Positions 10,477-21,877 of a DNA stretch of 64,000 bases are shown here, piece by piece. This stretch comes from Cryptomeria japonica (Eukaryota > Streptophyta > Pinopsida > Cupressales > Cupressaceae). Made by a program: the position numbers and the translations under genes. Under the pieces are notes generated by a model. It saw only the letters and a program-made list of their open reading frames with translations. It was not told where the DNA came from and did no database searches. Within the stretch, counting starts at the first letter, position 1. Every line of letters begins with the position of its first letter. The stretch lies in assembly GCF_030272615.1 (NCBI RefSeq), contig NC_081405.1, positions 161,142,694 to 161,206,693 of the forward strand. The letters run 5' to 3'.

Positions 10477-12838
10477 AGGTTCATGGTTACAATTAGAATT
10501 AGTGTTAGTTTTTAAAATTAGGGTTAGGGTTAAAGATACATTTAGAGTTAGGGTTGGGTTTAGGGTTTGCGTCAAGGTTAGAGTTAAAGTTAGAATTAGT
10601 GTTAGTTTTAGGGTCGGGGTTATTGTTAGCGTAAGGGTTAGGGTTAGAGTTACACTTAGAGTTAGGTTTGCTTAGACTTATGGTTAAGGATAAGGTTAGG
10701 GATAAAATTAGAGTTTGGGTTAGAATTAGAGTTTGAGTTAAGGATAAGGTTAGGGTTAGGATCAAGATTAGGGCTAGGGTCAACATTAGAGTTAGAGTTA
10801 GAATTAGAGTTAGAATTATAGACAAGCTTAGAGTTAGGGTTAGGGTTACAACTAGAGTTTGGGTTAGTATTAAAGTTTGGGTTAAGGATATGATTAAAGT
10901 TATGATTAAGATTAGGGTTAGGGTTAAGAGATAGAATATGGGTATGGGTTAGTATTAGATTTAGGGTTAAAATTAGAATTTGGGTTAGATAGAAATAGGG
11001 CTAGGGTTAGAATTAGAATTTGGGTTTAAGGTAAAGTTAGGTTTAGGATTAAAAATTATGATTAGGGTTGGTTAGAGATAGAATATGGATTAGAGTTAGG
11101 GTTAGACTTACAGTTAGGGTTTGAATTAGAGATAGGTTTGGGAAAAGGTTAGGATTAGGGTTAGGGTTAGAGATAAGAGTTAGAATTAGAGATAAAATTA
11201 GGGTTATGGTTAGGGTTAGGGTTAGATATAGAGTAAGGGTTAGAAAATAGGGTTAGGATTAAGGTTAAGGTTAGGATTAGGGTTAGATATAGAAAAAAGA
11301 CTATGTTAGGGTTTAGGTAGATCCAGAGCAAATGTGAATTAACAATTATATGCATATTCAAATACACAAAGATGAAGAAAAATACTCAACACAAATAACA
11401 CAGAGATTTAACGTGGTTCACCCAATATGGACTACATCCATAGAACACAATCGTCTAATCTTTTCTTATTATCCAGTAAAACAATATAGCACCATTACAA
11501 TGTCCTTTTCATTCCAATTGCTTATAAAATGCAATTTTTAGGGCAACATACAAAATTGGCCTTTTTAAGATTTTTTTTCAACATCGGTTTTTCAACAAAA
11601 AAAATGGCAAATAAATTTCCTCGGAGGTTGCGCCCCTGAACCTCGACAAGGATACATTACGAGTGTACAGTACTTGCATGATCAGTTGCCACATATCAAC
11701 GGGGTTAAGGTTAAGGTTAGAATTAGAGTTTAAGTTGGAGATAAGGTTAGATTTAGAATTAGTTTGGTTTTATGGTAGGGTTTAAGGTTAGAGTTACACT
11801 TAGTGTGGTTAAGGATAAGGTTAGGGTTACAATTAGAGCTTAGGCTAGATTTAGAGTTTGGGTTAACGATAATATTAATGTTAGGGTTCATGTTAGAGAT
11901 AGAATTAGGGTTAGGGTTAAGGTTATAATCAATGTTAACGTTAGGATTAATATTAGGGAACTAGGCTTATAGATGGAATGTGGGTTAGTTTTAGGGTTAG
12001 AGTTAAGGTTGATATTAGGGTTGAATTAGTGTTAGGGTTGGGAATAAGCTTAGGGTAAGGATCAAAACTAGAGTTTTTGCTAAGGATAAGGTTAGGGTTA
12101 GGTTTAAGATTATGGTTAGAGATAGAATATGGGTTAAGGTTAGGGTTAGGGTTTCAACTAGAGTTAGAGTTACTGTTAAGGTTATAATTAGAGTTTGGTT
12201 TAGAATTAAAATTTTGGTTAAGGAAAAGGTTATACTTCAATTCGGATTAGGGTTAAGGCTTAATTTAGGTTAATGTTTAGTTAGGGGTTAGGGTTCAGTT
12301 GGACTTTAATAAGGATTAGGGTTCATTTTAAGTTAGGATTTAATTTGGGTTAGGGTTTAATAAGGGTTAAGGTTAGGATTCAATTGTTATGGTTTAATTA
12401 GGGTTAGAGTTAGAGTTTAATTAGGGTTAGTGTTCACTTATAGTTAAGGTTAGCATTTAATTAGGGTAAGGGTTAGTGTTAAGGTTAAGATTAGGATTCA
12501 ATTAGGGTTAGGAATTAATTAAGGTTCAAGGTTAGGATAAGAGTTCAATTAGGATTAAGGTTCAATCAAGGTAGAATTAAGATTAGGGTTCTACTAGTGT
12601 TAGAATTAAGGTTAGGGCTTAATTTGGGTTAAGGTTTAATAAGGGTTAGGGTTCAATTTGGTTTAAGGTTTAATAAGGTGTAGACTTCAACTTGGTAAGG
12701 TTCTATTAAGATTGGGGTTTAAATAGGGTTAAATTTAAATTTGGAACAAGTTTCAACTAGGGTTAGGGTTATAATTCAATAAGGATTAGAGTTTGAATAG
12801 GATTAAAGGTTTTGGGACCTAGCTCAATTTGGTTTAAG
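10477..12838 (+). repeat. Degenerate telomere-like array, (GGTTAG)n strand
   Basis: About 2 kb of imperfect GGTTAG/GGGTTAGAG hexamers on the plus strand, interrupted by an LTR-like insert at 11335-11700. The core unit is TTAGGG-like rather than the usual plant TTTAGGG. From about 12240 a longer period with TTCAATTAGGG/TTTAATTAGGG phrases predominates. Open frames through it are by-products of the hexamer. Confidence 0.85.
11335..11700. mobile_element. LTR-like insert in the telomere-like array (fossil)
   Basis: This non-hexameric stretch breaks the array. It contains CAGAGATTTAACGTGGTTCACCC and GAGGTTGCGCCCCTGAACCTC, phrases typical of plant Copia-type LTRs. Ends and duplication are not clear, and it is probably a solo or partial LTR. 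Confidence 0.4.
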
Positions 12839-13345
12839 GTTTAATAATCCTAATTGAATTGTAACCCTAATTAAATCATAACCCAACTCTAACCCTAACC
12901 TCAAGATTAATTTTAGAACCCTTATAGAATCCTAACCCCAAACTTTTAACCCTAATTGAACCCTAATTCTAACCCAAACCCCAAGCCCAAGCTTTATCCT
13001 AGAATCCCAACATTAACCCTAATTGAATCCTTACCCTAACCCTTAAGCTACTTGAAACCTAATCCTAGCTATAACTTTAAAATAATTTTATCTCTAACCT
13101 AACCCTTTCCCAAGTTGTATCTTAGCCCAAGCTTTATCCTAGAATCCCAACATTAACCCTAATTGAATCCTTACCCTTAAGCTACTTGTAACCTAATCCT
13201 AGCTATAACTTTAAAATAATTTTATCCCTAACCTAACCCTCCCTTCCCCAAGTTGTATCTTAGAACCCTAATTGAATCTTAATTGTAACCCTCATCTAAC
13301 TCTAACCCTATTCTACCCCAAACCTAAAACTAAACCTAAACCTAA
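12839..13345 (-). repeat. Degenerate telomere-like array, (CTAACC)n strand
   Basis: At about 12840 the array switches strand: plus-strand sequence becomes CCCTAA-rich (CTAACCCTAACC, CCCTAATTGAA). It includes two copies of a ~110-bp phrase with AGCCCAAGCTTTATCCTAGAA (near 12985 and 13125). The G-rich then C-rich order is the arrangement expected of two arrays joined end to end. Confidence 0.75.
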
Positions 13346-13352
13346 ACTGTTG

Positions 13353-14340
13353 TATGAGATTTAGAATCAAGCTATACATAGGATATAAGATTTATGTAAT
13401 TAAGCTATACATAGGATATTATACATAGGATATTATACATATGTAATTGGAATCAAGCTATACCATACCATAGGATATGATATTAATCAAGCTATACATA
13501 GGATATCATATGAGATTTAGAATCAAGCTATACATAGGATATAAGATTTATGTTTTTGAATGAAATATGAGGAATTTACAAAAGATAAAGACATTAGTTT
13601 ACCGAGATTTAGTTAACCGAGATTTAGAATCAAGCTATACATAGGATATAAGATTTATGTAATTGGAATCAAGCTATACATAGGATATAAGATTTATGTA
13701 ATTGGAATCAAGCTATACATAGGATATTATACATAGGATATAAGAATAAGATATGATATTAATCAAGCTATACATAGGATATCATATGAGATTTAGAATC
13801 AAGCTATACATAGGATATAAGATTTATGTTTTTTAAAGATAAAGACATTAGTTTACCGAGATTTAGAATCAAGCTATACATAGGATATAAGATTTATGTA
13901 ATTGGAATCAAGCTATACATAGGATATTATACATAGGATATAAGATTTATGTAATTGGAATCAAGCTATACCATAGGATATGATATTAATCAAGCTATAC
14001 CATAGGATATATTATGGATATGATATTAATCAAGCTATACCATAGGATATGATATTAATCAAGCTATACCATAGGATATATTATGTACCATAGGATATAT
14101 TATGGATATGATATTAATCAAGCTATACCATAGGATATGATATTAATCAAGCTATACCATAGGATTTATTATATATCCTAATCAAGCTATACCATAGGAT
14201 TTATTATGTAATTGGAATCAAGCTATACCATAGGATATGATATTAATCAAGCTATACATAGGATATCATATGAGATTTAGAATCAAGCTATACATAGGCT
14301 ATAAGATTTATGTTTTTGGAGGAAATATGAGGAATTTACA
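13353..14340. repeat. AT-rich tandem array (AATCAAGCTATACATAGGATAT unit)
   Basis: A core near AATCAAGCTATACATAGGAT recurs more than 20 times at about 30-45-bp spacing. It alternates with three kinds of linker (AAGATTTATGTAATTGG, GATATTAATC, ATCATATGAGATTTAG). A longer block ending AAAGATAAAGACATTAGTTTA appears near 13570, 13835 and 14345, suggesting a higher-order repeat. No coding content. Confidence 0.85.
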
Positions 14341-15168
14341 AAAGATAAAGACATTAGTTTATTGTGGGTCACTTGGAAATAATTTCAACCTCATAAAGGA
14401 TTCATCAATAATAGTATTTATCATCAATAATGATGATTTGTTTATATTATAAACAATAGGAAAACCTATTTTGAAGAAAAATAGCTTTTAAGGGGTTAAC
14501 TTTATGTGCTAGATTCAAAACTTGAATACGCTTTCAAAATATTTGATCTTAATTTTTCAATTATAATATAATGCAATAATTTCATTTATTAATAAATAGA
14601 TTTTAATATTTATATATAATAGAATTTTTCTTTTAGTATTTAGATCATTCTTATAAACTTAATAAAAAAAATGATTAAAAGCCATAAGCCTATATATTTA
14701 ATAATAATAAGATCAAGTACACGAAACAGATCTCTCGAGGATGCAGAGAATGAGCAAAGAAGAGAAGCACCTCTGTTAGAGAAAGCAGCACAAGATCACA
14801 ATTACAAAAAGGGAGGTAACTATATTCCAAGACCAAAACCAACAGAAAAGAAAAGAAAAGCTAAATTGCAAAAATGTCTTCCACACTAATCACAAGTGTT
14901 GTCTTTTGGTATCTTCCTGACATCTTAATCATAATGACAACTAGTGCAAACAACGTTTCATATTTCTTGATTGGTCCAAAAATAGCTAAACAACAAACAA
15001 CGTTTCATATTTCTTGATTGGTCCAAAAATAGCTAAACAACAAACAACCTTTCGGCTAAACAACACTTTTCTGCTTACTATGAACATTGGCAGCAGGGGT
15101 TTCCTGGTGAGGCATAGTATTGGTAGGTATGGATCACAAGTAATAGAAGAAGCTGAATGTTGAGAGTA
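14341..15168. other. AT-rich intergenic stretch with a 48-bp duplication
   Basis: No gene is supported. At 14946-15041 a unit beginning CAAACAACGTTTCATATTTC is present twice in tandem, 48 bp apart. The short open frame near 14671-14889 is basic and low in complexity and is not supported. Confidence 0.5.
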
Positions 15169-15830
15169 CTATAGAATCTGCCATGGAAAAATTCCTAGAA
15201 ACTCCATAATTACAGAAATTGATGCATGCCTCCGAAATTTTTTCTCAGCCCCACCATATTGTCCTTGAGTTTGAACAATCTCTTTCATTAAGATTATGAA
15301 TGCTGTTCTTGTTGATGCAGTAGATAAAATGATATATGCCATAATCTGCTTGAGGCTAAAGCTGAGGTATAAATAGCATGGGCCAGTGTTGCCACGAGAC
15401 TCTTGAATAATAATTATGAAGGATTGGAGACAACTCATCGTGTTGGCAGCTACAAAAAAATCTGAAAGGTTGGATTGTTTCGTTTTGAAGGCATGCATAG
15501 TAACCATGGAGTCTCCCTCTATAATTAATTTGTGAATTTTTTATGTCTGCCCATTTTAAGACCTTTAAGGAGGGCCAAGGCTTCTGCTTGATTATTGATG
15601 TCATTCAACGAACTTGAACATAAAGCACACAATCCTGCCTGGGCATTTCTCAAAACAAAACCTTTATTCGATTTTTTGGGATTTCCACAACTAGCCCCAT
15701 CCAAATTTAACTTAATCCAATAATCAGTGAGAAGTTTCCATTTAATAGTTTCCTTTTTCGATAAGCATAAAGCTGCCCCAAAAAGGTAGCACAATCTTCG
15801 TTCAGGAGGATAGGATGTTAGAATCCTAAG
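15169..15830 (-). pseudogene. LINE-type RNase H fragment
   Basis: The minus strand encodes WIKLNLDGASCGNPKKSNKG, then NNQAEALALLKGLKMGRHKK and a GDSMVTMHAF strand in another frame. This is the order of a plant non-LTR RNase H-like (RVT_3) domain: the DGA first aspartate, the AEA helix and the EGDS strand. The frame shifts between the two parts and there is no reverse transcriptase upstream. It is therefore an isolated, decayed 3' piece of a LINE ORF2, or less likely of a host RNase H-like gene. Confidence 0.65.
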
Positions 15831-17585
15831 ATGAAAAGAGAGAAGAGGGTGTTTTGTTTCCAGCTACGTAAGAATTAAGTATTTCTGAAATAGCTGACTC
15901 AATTTTACTCCAAACGAAATAACTGAGTGTTTCTCTTTTATAAAAGACCCATCAGGATGCACTGATGGTCATCACTGAAGGCACTGATTATCCAGCATTC
16001 ACAATGCATGTCGAACATGCTGGATAGCCAGTGCCCAAATCCATCGCTCCCATCTTCCATCTTCCATCTCCCATCCCATTCTCGTTAAGGATTGCTGTGC
16101 AAATCATCCAGAGGTTAACTTGATGCTTCTGAATGGCAAGAAAGAAAGATGTTGCCTCATTTGATCATGGGAAAATATGTTAAAAAGTTTAATATGTTTG
16201 CGATACAATAATTGTACTCAGCACCCTGATACTTAACTTGTTTGCAGTCTTTTGTGCATCTAAGCTGGTATTTCTTCCAGGAATATTACTTTTAGCTGAA
16301 GTTTATAAAAATCAATTATCTTCACAGCTCTGCATTGCAAGATTTGCTTTATTGGCTTTGGTACCAGGCATCTAAATGTTACTTTTGACTTTTGAGGAAT
16401 CTACTTCTCCTTAGAAGGATACTCTTCAGGGAATAGCAATTATCTTTTTAAACTCATTTTGGTTCCTCAGGCAACAGATCACCAAACAATATTTTTTCTT
16501 ATTTTCCATCATTCCTAGACTTGGCCTTCCCTTCAGAAAGTTGCTTTCTATCTTTGAAGTGATGCCTCTCAAACCGATCTCTTTCCTGGTGTCCTTTACC
16601 TTTTACTCCATACTCCAAAATTTGATTTAAACAGCAACATATGTCAAATTTAGATTGGGTCCTCTCGTGGGTACATTTAACCTCTTCAATCATGATCTAT
16701 ATTAATTCAATAAGTTGTTTGCATAGATCCATCTCAATAAAAAAAAATTGGCAAATGAATGATGATATGATCCCCCAGTGGGATTTCATTGTAGACATAT
16801 TTTCCAAGATTTATGGTGTACTTTGGAAGTCAGCATAACAAAAACAAATAGCAAGATTTTGAAGCCTTACCAATACAGTAGCAATACAAAAATGCTCCAT
16901 AACAGGAAAGAATCCGGGATGCCAAGGCCTCCCTCAAGGATGGTACATATTACCCAAGGAATATAGGGTACTACCCCAGGTCGCAGACTTTGTCTTTCTT
17001 CTCAACCAAAAGTCAGTATGAACAATCACTTTGCACAAAAGAGAACATGCAAAGCATCCAGATCAAAAAGTTTCAGTTTTCTGAAATCCACTTGTACAGA
17101 TCATCCTTCATGGCCATAGGCCTTTTAGAAGAAAAATGTTTGAATTTGAAAGGATTCTGATTCAAGTCAAAGCAGCTTTGCTCCCCTACTTCCAAGGGGG
17201 GAAGGGCACATACGTGCATATGCAAGCCTAAGGGAGCTATTCTAGACACACAGATCCATGCAAAAATACTTCACATAAAAGTGTGTACATGTAAAAATGT
17301 AGCCTCCTGTCCATGTTTCTCTTGTTGCTTCAAACTCCCCAAGCATTGCTACCACTAACCACTGCACTAAAAGAACTTCCATACCAAGCAATGCCTTCAA
17401 CTAAAGAGCCCTCACTATTTTGGGTGGTAGAAATGTTTAAAACTGATATGCCATTCAAGATTGGGAAAAACCCCTGCCGAAACTTGAATTCCAGAGATAA
17501 ATGACAGTTATATTGTTTTCCATGCAGAAAAAACTCGTAGCAATTGAAAGAGGCAGCATCCATCTTTAGCAGACAAGACACTCAT
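15831..17585. other. 3' flank of the SWIM gene, no gene seen
   Basis: Non-repetitive sequence with scattered short open frames and no recognised product. The right part (17330-17585) could be transcribed as the 3' untranslated region of the SWIM gene if the candidate 3'UTR intron is real. Confidence 0.4.
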
Positions 17586-17718
17586 CTGCAACTGTAGAGA
17601 AAGCCAAGTCATTTTACCTAGGAAATTAAAAGTGAAACAAAATTCTAAAAAAGTTCAATTCTGCACTTGTAATTCATCAAAATAAAAAAACAAAAACATT
17701 TTGCAGATTAAAACTCAC
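17586..17718 (-). other. Candidate 3'UTR intron of the SWIM gene
   Basis: On the minus strand, 42 bp after the stop codon, CAA|GTGAGT gives a good donor. TTGCAG|ATGAGTG gives an acceptor 133 bp on. A spliced 3'UTR would bring nonsense-mediated-decay-type regulation into play. This rests on splice-site reading only. Confidence 0.25.
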
Positions 17719-17759
17719 TTGAACAGCTCTTCTTAGCCATGTTCACATCATTATAAATC

Positions 17760-20700
17760 TCAGAATTGCAATTTTACACTGCTGTCATCATTTTCATCCA
17801 TGGAAGTTTTATTAGAAGCCCCATCTTCACCATAAGTTGCAACAATTTCATCCAAGGCAGATTTATTAATACCCACATCTTCAGCATAACTTGTAATAAT
17901 TTCATCCAAGGCAGTTTTATTGATAGCCTCATCTTCAGCATAAGTTGTAACAATATCATCCAAGGCAGAAGTATCTTCAGCATAAGTGGCAACAATTTCA
18001 TCTAAAGCAGTTCCATTAATAGTCTCATCTTCAGCATAAGATGAAATAATTTCATCTAAGGAAGTTTTATAAATAGCCTCATCTTCAGCATAAGTTGTAA
18101 CAATTTCATCCAAGGCACCTTTGTTAATAGCCCCTTCTTCAGAATCCATTGAAACAGATATAACACTTTTATCCAAAAGTATTTCATTAACACTTTTATC
18201 CAAAAGTATTTTATTAACAGCCTTCTCTTCTGCATAAGTTGTAACAATATCATCTAAGGCACCTTTACTAATAACCCCATCCTCGCTGTCAGTTGCAACA
18301 TTCTCATTGAAGGCAGCATTATTAATAGCTCCATCTTCAGCTTCAGTTGCAGCACTCCCATTTAAGACGATATCATTAATAGCCCCATCTTCAACATCAG
18401 TTGCGAAGTTCTCATCAAAGGCAGCATTATCAATAGCCCCATCTTCAACATCAATTAAGACATTCTCATCAAGGACAGTTTTATTAATAACCCCATCTTC
18501 AGCATCAATCATGACATTTTCATCTAAACCAATTTTATTAATTGCCCCATCTTCCGCATCAGCCATAACATTCTCATCTAAAACAGTTTCATTGATTACC
18601 CCATCTTCAGTATCAATCATAACATTCTCATCTAGGCCGGTTTTATCAATTGCCCCATCTTCAGTATCAGTTATAACATTCTCATCTAAACCAGTTTTAT
18701 TAATTGCCCCATCGTCAGCATCAGTTGTAACTCTATGCCCACATATTGAATTATTATTTCCATTTTCAACACTTGCCTTCTGTCTAGAAGTTCTACTCTT
18801 CTTGCAAACCCACTTAACAGGAACTGGAGAAAGCAGAGAGTTAATATAGCCATGATTTGCTGGTTCGACCTGTCTCTTAAGATCCTGGTGCACACCAATG
18901 GCTAGTGAGATAGCATTATCAAGAACAACTGATCCATTTGGTGGACCGTGCAACAGGCTAAGCAAAGCTTGATGATATGTCTTAAGAGCCATTGATGGTC
19001 TTGCCATCTGACGATCACAACAAACCATACCAGTCTTAATAACATGTTTACAGAGATTGCCTGACATAGACCAAGAACACTCACAAAGAGCAAACTCTGA
19101 ACCAGGATTCCAAACAATGTATGTCCTTGTCCGATCACTTTGGCTAATAACCTTTGAAGTGTGATCCTTCTCATTGAAAATAACATCACTGTCTGCAATT
19201 AAGAGTGCCTTGCGCCATGATGTGGAAGCATAATTTTCATCTCTGGCATATCCAAATAGATCATTTTCTACTGAAAATTGATCAACCCAAAAGTAAGCAT
19301 GCACCTCATTAGTCAGTTTGTGTACCAACCAATCAGCTCGTTGATATGTGCTCATGTCTGGTGCACTTAACATCCTAGATTTTAGTATAGAATGATATGC
19401 TTCAATAGCTGCACAAGTCTCCTGACTTGCAACAGGTAGAATCCTCATTGCAGTCACCCACATCTCTACAAACAACAAAAACTGCATTCATTAGCGTTAT
19501 CTGGGAGTGGAGATTGTTTGGAGACATAAATTGAAAAAACCACAGTAGCATTGTTTAGGAGTTGATAATGTATTGACATGCATAAAAAATTAAGAATATT
19601 GATGACACACCTATTCTTTGCATCCACCTTGCTTTAAAGTATTCCATGAAGGCACTATGGTCTACAAAATCTTCCATAAAATCTTCCATGGCATTGATGA
19701 CATTTGACCCACTCCATGTATTATACATGACGTGCCCAAGACGCTTCAACATCTCACGTTGCATCTCAGCATTGGCACACTTCTTTATAATATTTCTATG
19801 CCATGCATGACGTACACGCCAAAGGCACAACAGAATTGTGCACTGAAACACATCCCTGGACAGACATCATATGAGCTTAAACATTTTCACCATAAGCTAA
19901 CAGTAATGACAGGTTAAAAGGCACAAACCTGATTATAAAAATTTCTGTTGCTGCATCATCAATAATGAAGCCATTCAATCTCCACGTAGAATCCTTTGCA
20001 CGAACTCTATCATGAAGCGTTCCCATCCATTTGAAAACATCATGACTTCGTAAACTCCCAGCAATGATCCATGCTATGGGAATTGCGGTTTGGTTTGAAT
20101 CAAAAGCAAGAAGTGTGTAAATTGGATACTGCATGTAAAATAAATGAAGTCATACTTTTTATGCGTATTTCAGAACACTTTAAGTTGTATAAAAAAAATA
20201 TGAAAGACCAGAATAGGCATACCTTAAATTTCTTGGTTCCACAACTGGAATCCACAGCTATAAGACTGTTTTTTCCAAAACGTAGCATTTGCTGCAATTG
20301 CCACTCTGTTTGAACTCCCAGGATAAAAGCATCAGTCTGAGAGGATTCCTGGTAGTAAAAAACCTGATTTTGATGACTTTCAACCCACAATTTAATGCTC
20401 AATGCATCATCTGAGTCCAATTCATGTGTAGCTCGTCTAATGTTCCTCTCTACCGTGCGTACAAAACGGCGAGAGAGGAAAGCATCACGATTGCAGGGGC
20501 CACCTTGCCTCTCCACAGAATTTTTGTGATTTTGTATTATACTCTCCACAGAAATTCCAGCATATAGCATTGACATAATCTGTTGTCGAAGTTCTTCTGA
20601 GATGTAAGGAGCATATAGTGCTAGTGTTCCAATGGCCTTGGTATCAAGTGGTCCATGGCAAGGAGAACCAGACTTATCAACATGCTTCCGTTGGTTGTAT

Positions 20701-21278
20701 ATAATAAGAGCAACAGATGGTTGAGCATACAAACGTTTCACAATAAAATGACACATGCAACCTCGCTTTGTATGTGGTCGCCCAGCACTACTTTTCTTCT
20801 TTGACGGCTTAATACACTTTCTACTGGGCCGCGATGTTCCTCCTTTCCTGTGATCATCAGGGCCATAGCAACACCAATATCTGAACAAGATTCAAAAAAA
20901 AGTTAGCGGAACTCAATAAGTAAATTGAAACACATTTCCTCCACAACTTGTAAACGATCTTGGTTATAATGTGGTAAAATAATAGTGTCATTCTATATCC
21001 ACTTACAGGATATATTCCAGATAGCCATCTACTCTTGGCTTATATGAGCTGTAATCTGTTTTTTTCCTCCTTGCCTCAACACGAAACTTTGTGGGATATT
21101 CAGTACTAGAGGATTCTCCCTTCACAAAGTCGTCAACTCTAGAGAAGGGAATGCGGGCAACATTATCAACATTCTGACCCCAACCTTCCACCTTGGACCA
21201 ATTAAGGTCAGATGAGTTAAACACAATGGTGGGCGGCTCTTGCACCGGAAGCATTAGAATGTCATCCCATCTTGCCAT
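17760..21278 (-). CDS. SWIM zinc-finger / MULE transposase-derived protein (At1g60560-like), five coding exons
   Basis: Coding exons on the minus strand are 21278-21007, 20880-20223, 20128-19929, 19855-19611 and 19465-17760. Each intron has GT-AG borders, and the sum (3081 nt) is exactly 1,027 codons. The start is MARWDDILMLPVQ, which matches the family's N-terminus as I know it. Residues 1-310 hold the conserved N-terminal block, with YWCCYGPDDHRKGG and GRPHTKRGCMCHFIVKRL. A MULE-like catalytic fold follows, with acidic residues D301 (AVDSS), D367/D368 (FIIDDAA) and E474/E480 (ETCAAIEAYH). The SWIM motif is C586-C588-C597-H599. Residues about 706-1018 are an 18-residue acidic tandem repeat. 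In Arabidopsis this is a conserved, transposase-derived nuclear-type gene of unclear role. It looks intact, and the only unusual part is the repeat tail. Confidence 0.92.
17790..18727 (-). repeat. In-frame 54-bp minisatellite encoding the SWIM protein tail
   Basis: About 17 units of 54 bp (18 residues). The N-terminal half follows TDTEDGAIDKTGLDENVM and the C-terminal half follows TYAEDEAINKTALDEIVT, so there are two unit subfamilies. Near 18165-18230 units are shortened. The frame stays open throughout, which argues for selection or recent expansion. Confidence 0.9.
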
Positions 21279-21877
21279 CTGCAATGAAATGCAATATAAA
21301 ATTCATCCAAAACGCCCAAAATCATACCGTGTGAAAACATTAATAAATAAAATATATCATTTACACTTAATTGGATGTTTGTGTAAAACTAAAAAGCATA
21401 TTACTGATGTGCAATGGAACAAGAAATGTCAAATTTCAACCTATGGAAAAAACAAATTTGAGAGGAAATGGGAAAGGAATAGAGAGAGAGAGAGAGAGAG
21501 AGATCTGAATAAATGACTGTTAATTTGGAGGAATTATATAGCCATTCATAAAGAAATGAATTACTGAAATGAAAAGATGCAACACAAACACCAGTTTTTT
21601 TTATCCTGTTAAGAGTTGCTCAAATGAACAAATACAAGTGGATTACATTCTCCATCAAACCCTTCTACTTCAGCTCTCAACTTCTAGATGATACACTATT
21701 TTAATCCTCCTCTTTGTAGAACACTATGGATAATAAAACCAATACTCTCAATCTTTCCCCCTTGTCAAATAAAAGGAATCCAAAACAGAATTGGAAGTAG
21801 AAAAGTCGAATTGTTTGTTTCACAATCTGCTTTCAACTATCAAGGATCAAATCTATGGTGCGGAGTCAACCTGGGTC
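21279..21877 (-). promoter_or_regulatory. SWIM gene leader with (CT)n tract and likely 5'UTR intron acceptor
   Basis: Directly before the ATG the minus strand reads TTCATTGCAG, a good splice acceptor, so a 5'UTR intron probably ends at 21279. An (AG)n tract at 21481-21503, i.e. (CT)n on the coding strand, lies 200 bp upstream. Such tracts are common in plant leaders and GAGA-type promoter sites. The transcription start is not identified. Confidence 0.4.

Noticed and set aside
10472-11367. Several open frames in the telomere-like arrays
   Set aside because: They are simple by-products of a hexamer (LTLTLI/VRVRVR-type translations) with no protein-like composition.
14671-14889. 72-residue basic open frame
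   Set aside because: Lys/Arg-rich low-complexity translation in AT-rich DNA with no start context or motif.
18307-18849. 180-residue plus-strand open frame rich in Ala/Ser/Pro
   Set aside because: It is the antisense shadow of the 54-bp in-frame repeat of the SWIM gene; the repeat keeps several frames open.
17760-21278. Intact Mutator-like transposon
   Set aside because: Five clean spliced exons, strong similarity to a conserved plant gene and no terminal inverted repeats nearby point to a domesticated host gene.
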